NCBI GenBank assembly: GCA_016794525.1
Contig: JAEUJY010000164.1
Coordinates: forward strand, 99,433 to 163,432
DNA: 64,000 nt
Reading direction: 5' to 3'
Source of the DNA: Myxococcales bacterium
GTDB taxonomy: Bacteria > Myxococcota_A > Polyangia > Haliangiales > Haliangiaceae
A model generated the notes under the pieces. The model had not been told where the DNA came from and ran no database searches. It was given only the letters and a program-made list of their open reading frames with translations. Numbering within the stretch: position 1 is the first letter of the stretch; each line of letters starts with the position of its first letter. The position numbers and the translations under genes are program-made. This document shows positions 59,358 through 64,000 of the stretch, in pieces.

Positions 59358-60068
59358 CTACCCGGCGCCGGCGGCGAGGTCGTCGTCGTGGCCGGCGCGG
59401 GCGAGCAGGTCGGCGGGGGCGCCGTCGGCGACGACCTGGCCGTGGTCCATGCGGATGACGCGATCGGCGAGCGCGCGGGCCTCGCCGAGCGAGTGGGTGA
59501 CGGCGATCGTGGGGATGGCGAGCTCGGTGGCGAGCGCGCGGACCAGCGCGATCAGCGGGCGCTTGCGCTCGCGGTCGAGCGCCGAGAACGGCTCGTCGAG
59601 CAGCATCACCCGCGGCGTCATGGCCAGCGCGCGGGCCAGCGCGACGCGCTGGGCCTCGCCGCCCGAGTAGGTGCGCGGGCGGCGGTGCGCCAGGTGGCCG
59701 ACGCCGAGCTTGGCGAGCAGCGCCTGGGCCCGCGCGTGGCGCTCGGCGCGCGGCACGCTGCGCGGCACGGCGTAGGCGACGTTGTGCAGGGCGTTCAGGT
59801 GCGGGAACAACGCGAGCGACTGGAACAGGTAGGCGGCGTGGCGCGCCTCGATCGCGACGTGCAGGCCGCGCGCGGTGTCGACCCACACCTCGTCGCCCAG
59901 CGCGACCCGGCCGCGGGTCGGCCGCAACAGGCCGCTGATCGCGCCGAGCAGCGTGCTCTTGCCGGCGCCCGACGGCCCGAGCACGCAGGTGATGCCGGGG
60001 GCGAACGTCGTCGCGATCGCGAAGCGGAAGTCGGGGCGCTCGACGACGACGTCGACGGTCAGTGCCAT
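59358..60068 (-). CDS. modC: Molybdate-type ABC transporter ATP-binding protein
   Basis: A 236-aa ABC ATPase. Walker A 'VLGPSGAGKSTLLGAISG', Q-loop 'YLFQSLALFPHL', signature 'YSGGEAQRVALARALA', Walker B 'VMLLDEPFSALD' and the H-loop 'AVTHSLGEA' are complete. Sequence style and the ModB partner point to molybdate or tungstate. It lacks the C-terminal MOP domain of E. coli ModC (about 350 aa). It overlaps the permease gene by 10 nt. No ModA binding protein is in the window. Confidence 0.88.
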   Translation of the reverse strand: MALTVDVVVERPDFRFAIATTFAPGITCVLGPSGAGKSTLLGAISGLLRPTRGRVALGDEVWVDTARGLHVAIEARHAAYLFQSLALFPHLNALHNVAYAVPRSVPRAERHARAQALLAKLGVGHLAHRRPRTYSGGEAQRVALARALAMTPRVMLLDEPFSALDRERKRPLIALVRALATELAIPTIAVTHSLGEARALADRVIRMDHGQVVADGAPADLLARAGHDDDLAAGAG

Positions 60069-60739
60069 CGGGCCTCGTCCTCGCGGTGGCGGTCGCGGGT
60101 CAGGCGGTTCACCGCGTAGAGGATCACGACCGCGCCGATCGTCAGCACCAGCGAGCTGGTCGCCGCCGCGTGCTCGCGCTTGGCCTGGACGTGGTCGTAG
60201 ATCGCCAGCGGGGCCGACTGGGTCTCGCCGGGGATGTCGCCGGCGACCATCAGCGTCACGCCGAAATCGCCGAGGCCGCGGGCGAAGCCGAGCATCAGCC
60301 CGCCGATCACGCCGGGGGCGGCCAGCGGCAAGGTGACCGTGAAGAACGCGCGCAGGCGGCCGGCGCCGAGCGTGCGCGCGGCCCGCGGCAGCGTCGGATC
60401 GACGCCCTCGAACGCGGTGCGCGCGGCCTTGGCGATCATCGGCAGCGCGCCGATCGACGCCGCCAGCACGACGCCGTGGAACGTGAACGTCAGGTCGCTG
60501 CCGACGAGGTCGCGGTACAGGCCGCCGATCGCGCTCTTGCGCCCCACCATCACCAGCACGTAGTAGCCGAGCACGGTCGGCGGCATCACCATCGGCGCGG
60601 CGATCAGCGCGTCGAGCAGGTGCCGCCCGGGCATGCGCGGCCGGGCCAGCAGCGCGCCCAGCGCGACCCCGACCACGCCGGCGAGCAGCGTCGCGATCAG
60701 CGCCGCTTCGAGCGAGAGGAACAGCGGATCCCAATCCAT
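60059..60739 (-). CDS. modB: Molybdate-type ABC transporter permease
   Basis: A 226-aa inner-membrane permease with about five membrane helices. 'PLFLSLEAALIATLLAG' opens the protein. 'VMPPTVLGYYVLVMVGR' and the EAA-loop region 'AARTLGAGRLRAFFTVTLPL' then 'AAPGVIGGLMLGFARGLGDF' are typical of ModB. The short C-terminus ends 'DRHREDEARWH'. It lies upstream of and overlaps modC. ATG 60739 is followed by a short acidic stretch. The gene starts 22 nt before the stop of the lipoprotein at 60762, so it may share that transcript. Confidence 0.9.
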   Translation of the reverse strand: MDWDPLFLSLEAALIATLLAGVVGVALGALLARPRMPGRHLLDALIAAPMVMPPTVLGYYVLVMVGRKSAIGGLYRDLVGSDLTFTFHGVVLAASIGALPMIAKAARTAFEGVDPTLPRAARTLGAGRLRAFFTVTLPLAAPGVIGGLMLGFARGLGDFGVTLMVAGDIPGETQSAPLAIYDHVQAKREHAAATSSLVLTIGAVVILYAVNRLTRDRHREDEARWH

Positions 60740-60761
60740 GATCGCGCCGTCGGTGAAGGTA

Positions 60762-62018
60762 TCACGGCGCGTCGATCGCCGCGTCGACGCCGGCGTCGCC
60801 GTCGGCGGCGGCCCGGGCCAGGCACTGGCCGACGACCAGGCGCGACGCGCGATCGCGCAGCGCCGGGCGGGCGACGCACCCGCTGCCCGCGCAGCGGAAC
60901 AACAGCCGGTTGTGCGGGTAGTCGACGTCGAACTCGGTGGCGGCCAGCGCGCTCAGGCCGAGCACGCCGTCGATCTCGGGCTGGGCCGGGCGCAGCTCGG
61001 TGCGCAGCGCCTGCAACAGCGGCTCGTCGTCGGGGACCACCAGCGCCTCGAAGCTGGTCGCCAGCTCGACGACCGACGGCACGCTGCAGAACGCGGCGTC
61101 GGTGCACGGGCAGGCGTCGCCGTCGGCGGGCAGGCAGTCGCGGTCGGTCAGCAGGTGGTGCGACGCGACCTCGCGACAGGCGCCGCGCGGCGCCGACGCC
61201 GAGCCCACCAGGGCCAGCCCGTCGAGCGTGGCCAGCCGTCCTTCGAGCGGTCCCGACGGCAGCAGCACCGTCGCCGGCGGCAGCTGATCCAGCGTGGGCC
61301 CGCCGGTGGCGGCGCGCCACGTGGCGTAGCGGCTCTGGGCCAGGATCGACGGGCCGATGCCGGTCGACAGCACCAGCGCCGCGTCGACGCCGCGCTGGGT
61401 CGGATCGGCGTTGGTCGGGTCGGGGGACAGGCACACGCCCAGCGTCGGCCGCAGCCCGGCGAAGGCCAGCTCGGTGCCGTTCACGACCAGCGTGCCGCCG
61501 CCGTAGAACGGCGACGGCACCTCGGCGTCGCACACCTTGTCGCGGGCCTCGCCGTCGCCGGCGACGTCGGGGAGGATGGCGATCACGTCGTCGGCGCCGC
61601 GCACCCGGAGCGCGTCGCCGCGCAGCGTGTCGGCGCCGATCACCGCGCCGATCGCCGTCGGCGCGCCGGGCAGGCCGACCTCGCACGCCGTCGCGGTCGC
61701 GCACGGGTGCAGGAACAGCGGGGTGGCCGAGAACCGCGCGCGGGTGATCAGCGTGGCGTCGGTGGCGCTGCGGTGGCCGAGCAGCGCCAGGCAGACGCCG
61801 CGGCGGCGCGGGGTAGCGTCGAGCGGCGCGTCGATCACCGTCAGCGGCGACATGACGTCGAGCACCGCCGGCACCGGCGGGCCGTCGTCGACCCGCACCG
61901 ACACCATCAGCGCGCCGCCGGCGCGGTCGACGTGGATCGGGTAGGGATCACCCGAGTTCGACTCGTCGGTGCCGCACGCGAGCGCGAGCACCGCGAGCAG
62001 GGCCAGCCAGCGCGTCAC
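60762..62018 (-). CDS. Aspartyl-protease-like lipoprotein (degenerate active site)
   Basis: A 418-aa lipoprotein (signal 'MTRWLALLAVLALAC', Cys15, start GTG 62018). 'VSVRVDDGPPVPAVLDVMSP' resembles the first strand-loop of retropepsin-like domains, but the usual Asp-Thr/Ser-Gly is 'LDVMSP'. 'AALVLSTGIGPSILAQS' lies where a second half could begin. 'EIDGVLGLSALAATEFDVDY' is typical of the fold's closing strands. Several Cys pairs suggest disulfides. The C-terminus is 'GDAGVDAAIDAP', an Asp-Ala tail. Proteolytic activity is doubtful. TAGCGT ends 7 nt before the GTG and begins with the stop codon of ygfZ. Confidence 0.72.
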   Translation of the reverse strand: MTRWLALLAVLALACGTDESNSGDPYPIHVDRAGGALMVSVRVDDGPPVPAVLDVMSPLTVIDAPLDATPRRRGVCLALLGHRSATDATLITRARFSATPLFLHPCATATACEVGLPGAPTAIGAVIGADTLRGDALRVRGADDVIAILPDVAGDGEARDKVCDAEVPSPFYGGGTLVVNGTELAFAGLRPTLGVCLSPDPTNADPTQRGVDAALVLSTGIGPSILAQSRYATWRAATGGPTLDQLPPATVLLPSGPLEGRLATLDGLALVGSASAPRGACREVASHHLLTDRDCLPADGDACPCTDAAFCSVPSVVELATSFEALVVPDDEPLLQALRTELRPAQPEIDGVLGLSALAATEFDVDYPHNRLLFRCAGSGCVARPALRDRASRLVVGQCLARAAADGDAGVDAAIDAP

Positions 62019-62027
62019 CCGCCGACG

Positions 62028-62804
62028 CTACCACGCCGCGGCGGTCGGCAACTCGACCACCGTCGCCGGGCGTCCGTCGACGGTGACCTGATCGCCGACC
62101 GCGCCCGCGCTGCGGTGCAGGTACGCCAGCGCCAGCGAGCCCAGCCGCGGCGACACCACCGCCGAGGTGACGGCGCCGGCGTTGGCCTTGGCCGGGTGCG
62201 CGACGGTGGCGCCCACGGCCACGGCGCCGTCGCCCTCGACCAGCAGCCCGCGCAGGTGGCGCGCGGTCTGGCCCTGGGCGTGGACCCGGAACACCGGCTC
62301 CTGGCCGACGTAGCAGCCCTTGCCGTAGTCGAGGAACTGCGCGAGCGGGGTCTCGAACGGGAAGCAGCCGTCGTCGACGTCGACGCCGTAGCGCAGGAGG
62401 CCGGCCTCGACGCGCGCCACCTCGACCTCGGCCGCGCTGGCGCACGGCCCCGGCGGCGGCGCGAACACGTACGGCGCCCGCCACGCGTCGGCGGCCGACG
62501 CCCACCGCTTGTGCGCGGCCAGCGGCACCGCGATCGACGCGACGTCGTCCATGACCGCGTACTTGTCGAGCAGCGCCAGCGTCGGCTCGACCAGCGCCGG
62601 CTCGACGTGGACCAGCACGCGCTCGGCCTCGACGGTCAGCTCGATCACCGCCAGCACCCGGCCCTTGGGCGACAGGATCGAGCCCCAGGCGTGGCCGCCG
62701 ATCGGCAGCCCGGTGACGTTGACGGTGGTGAGGCCGTGGAGGAAGCGCAGGCGATCGCCGCCGGAGACGGCGAGGTGGCCCCACGACGAGAAGTCGACCA
62801 GCAT
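62028..62804 (-). CDS. ygfZ: YgfZ/GcvT-family folate-binding Fe-S maintenance protein
   Basis: A 258-aa protein. 'LSPKGRVLAV', the diagnostic 'DYGKGCYVGQEPVFRVHAQG' (K-G-C-Y-x-G-Q-E) and 'RLGSLALAYLHR' identify YgfZ (COG0354), which helps maintain Fe-S enzymes such as MiaB. The Cys in KGCYxGQE is retained. The start ATG 62804 has TAGGGT ending 6 nt upstream. It precedes the aspartyl-protease-like lipoprotein gene by 9 nt. The radical SAM proteins in the window could be clients, which is conjecture. Confidence 0.93.
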   Translation of the reverse strand: MLVDFSSWGHLAVSGGDRLRFLHGLTTVNVTGLPIGGHAWGSILSPKGRVLAVIELTVEAERVLVHVEPALVEPTLALLDKYAVMDDVASIAVPLAAHKRWASAADAWRAPYVFAPPPGPCASAAEVEVARVEAGLLRYGVDVDDGCFPFETPLAQFLDYGKGCYVGQEPVFRVHAQGQTARHLRGLLVEGDGAVAVGATVAHPAKANAGAVTSAVVSPRLGSLALAYLHRSAGAVGDQVTVDGRPATVVELPTAAAW

Positions 62805-62810
62805 GGGCGC

Positions 62811-62816
62811 ACCCTA
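62811..62816 (-). promoter_or_regulatory. -10-like TAGGGT before ygfZ start
   Basis: On the minus strand TAGGGT ends 6 nt before ATG 62804, in the 26-nt gap after the thioesterase gene's stop. Confidence 0.5.
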
Positions 62817-62842
62817 GCAGACGGCGCAGGGCGCGGCAGACC

Positions 62843-63316
<474 letters not shown>

Positions 63317-63320
63317 GGAG

Positions 63321-63461
63321 CTACTTCTTCTTGGTCGGCGCGGGGGCCGGCTTCTTCGCGGCCTTGGCGGCGGCGACCTTCTTGGCGATGCGCGCCTTGA
63401 GCTTCACCTGGCTCTTGCGGCGGCGCATCTTCAACGAACGGCGGCTGTCTCGACGACCCAT
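63321..63461 (-). CDS. 46-aa highly basic protein
   Basis: A short gene reading '[20 protein letters not shown]', then '[17 protein letters not shown]' and 'PAPAPTKKK'. About half the residues are Arg or Lys. The Ala/Lys/Pro tail looks like that of H1-like or ribosome-associated basic proteins, so RNA or DNA binding is plausible. A very good Shine-Dalgarno (AAGGAG, about 8 nt upstream) and start ATG 63461 support translation. It is encoded just before the thioesterase. No family name can be assigned with certainty. Confidence 0.75.
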   Translation of the reverse strand: MGRRDSRRSLKMRRRKSQVKLKARIAKKVAAAKAAKKPAPAPTKKK

Positions 63462-63544
63462 GGCAGTAGCTCCTTGAAAGTGCCGCGGAGTATTGGGAGA
63501 AGGGGGGGCGCTGTCAACCCGTTGGAGGGTGTGACCGCGGGCCT

Positions 63545-63828
63545 GTGACCGCGACCGGCCGTGGCGGTGGCCGTGACCGTGACCGTGGCGGTGGCCGCGA
63601 CCGTGGCCGTGGCCGTGGCCGTGGCCGTGGCCGTGACCGTGGCCGTGGCCGCGACCGTGACCGTGACCGTGACCGCGACCGTGGCCGTGGCCGTGGCCGC
63701 GACCGTGGCCGTGGCCGCGACCGTGGCCGCGACCGTGACCGTGGCCGTGGCCGTGGCCGCGACCGCGACCGCGACCGCGACCGTGACCGTGACCGTGGCC
63801 GCGACCGTGGCCGTGACCGCGACCGCGG
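63545..63828. repeat. CCG-hexamer repeat tract E
   Basis: About 45 hexamers in an irregular order of CCGTGG, CCGTGA and CCGCGA. All frames are open and translate to Val-Ala/Val-Thr or Arg-Ser strings, which are not credible genes. The 63462-64000 region holds this tract and the 24-bp repeats and no gene I can support. Confidence 0.9.
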
Positions 63829-64000
63829 CGCGTCCCACGTGGGAGATGGCGGCGCGTCCCACGTGGGAGATGGCGGCATGTCCCACGGGGGAGTTCGGCG
63901 CGTGTCCCACGGGGGAGACGGCGTGGCCGACGTGGGAGATGGCGGGCGCGTCCTACTTGGGAGATGGCGGGCGCGTCCCGGGTGGAAGATCGGGGGCGCG
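63829..64000. repeat. 24-bp tandem repeats with palindromic core
   Basis: Seven copies of a unit like GGCGCGTCCCACGTGGGAGA plus a short spacer. The cores are at 63833, 63857, 63881, 63905, 63927, 63951 and 63976, so spacing is 24, 24, 24, 22, 24 and 25. The first two cores are the perfect palindrome TCCCACGTGGGA. Later copies decay toward the right edge, where the array may continue. Confidence 0.9.

Noticed and set aside
63431..63910. Val-Ala-Thr repeat protein across tract E
   Set aside because: Pure hexamer translation, overlapping the basic 46-aa gene. No support as a gene.
63829..64000. CRISPR array
   Set aside because: The repeats are contiguous 24-bp units with no unique spacers, and no cas gene is present.

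Overview
The window is very GC-rich, with almost no intergenic space, and carries a gene set typical of the Myxococcota: Hanks-type Ser/Thr kinases with C-terminal stalks, many lipoproteins with Asp-Ala-rich segments, large TPR proteins, a PDH operon and TIGR03960-type radical SAM proteins. A Haliangium/Kofleriaceae-like member is plausible, but this is inferred from style and not from a marker gene. I see no rRNA, tRNA, CRISPR array, prophage or transposase. It reads as ordinary chromosome, interrupted by repeat tracts.

Layout. 1-2400: a partial DUF3501 gene, then divergently an RHH/zinc-ribbon protein and a UbiB-like kinase. 2400-9100: two methyltransferases interleaved with genes that together suggest activation and transfer of inositol phosphate (Ino1, an inositol-1-phosphate cytidylyltransferase-like enzyme, a second nucleotidyltransferase with a HAD phosphatase, and a CDP-alcohol phosphatidyltransferase). 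9100-21400: a degenerate acyl-CoA-synthetase-like protein, a TPR membrane protein, bacteriohemerythrin, a membrane protein/toroid pair, and two receptor-like Ser/Thr kinases flanking a hydrolase, a His-rich lipoprotein and a YkgJ-type protein. 21500-26400: a complete pdhA-pdhB-pdhC-lpdA operon on the minus strand. 26480-41120: mostly exported proteins (Cys-rich lipoprotein, beta-helix/propeller lipoprotein, 1145-aa TPR protein, PHP phosphoesterase lipoprotein, NTF2-like lipoprotein) with an MFS transporter, QueD, an EEP nuclease/phosphatase and a thioesterase. 41260-44720: an ECF sigma factor coupled to a protein that joins an anti-sigma zinc finger, a membrane segment, TPR-like helices and a CHAT protease domain. 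44740-57130: glutathione peroxidase, two radical SAM proteins on opposite strands, a beta-propeller/ferritin-like pair, a 52-aa Cys-rich protein, an M61 peptidase and a Kelch-like lipoprotein. 57200-63460: thiolase and 3-hydroxyacyl-CoA dehydrogenase, ModC/ModB, an aspartyl-protease-like lipoprotein, YgfZ, a hot-dog thioesterase and a 46-aa basic protein.

Two features recur along the window. First, about twenty genes have a -10-like TAnnnT hexamer ending only 6-11 nt before the start codon, as expected for leaderless transcripts, while others (ino1, pdhC, hemerythrin, thiolase, the 1145-aa TPR protein, the 46-aa protein) have a clear Shine-Dalgarno. Second, short perfect hairpins lie between convergent stop codons, and intergenic tracts of a CCGGCT-type hexamer occur at 16.7, 39.5 and 59.3 kb, with the same hexamer encoding the Pro-Ala linker of PdhC. 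A different CCG-hexamer tract and a 24-bp tandem repeat fill the right edge.
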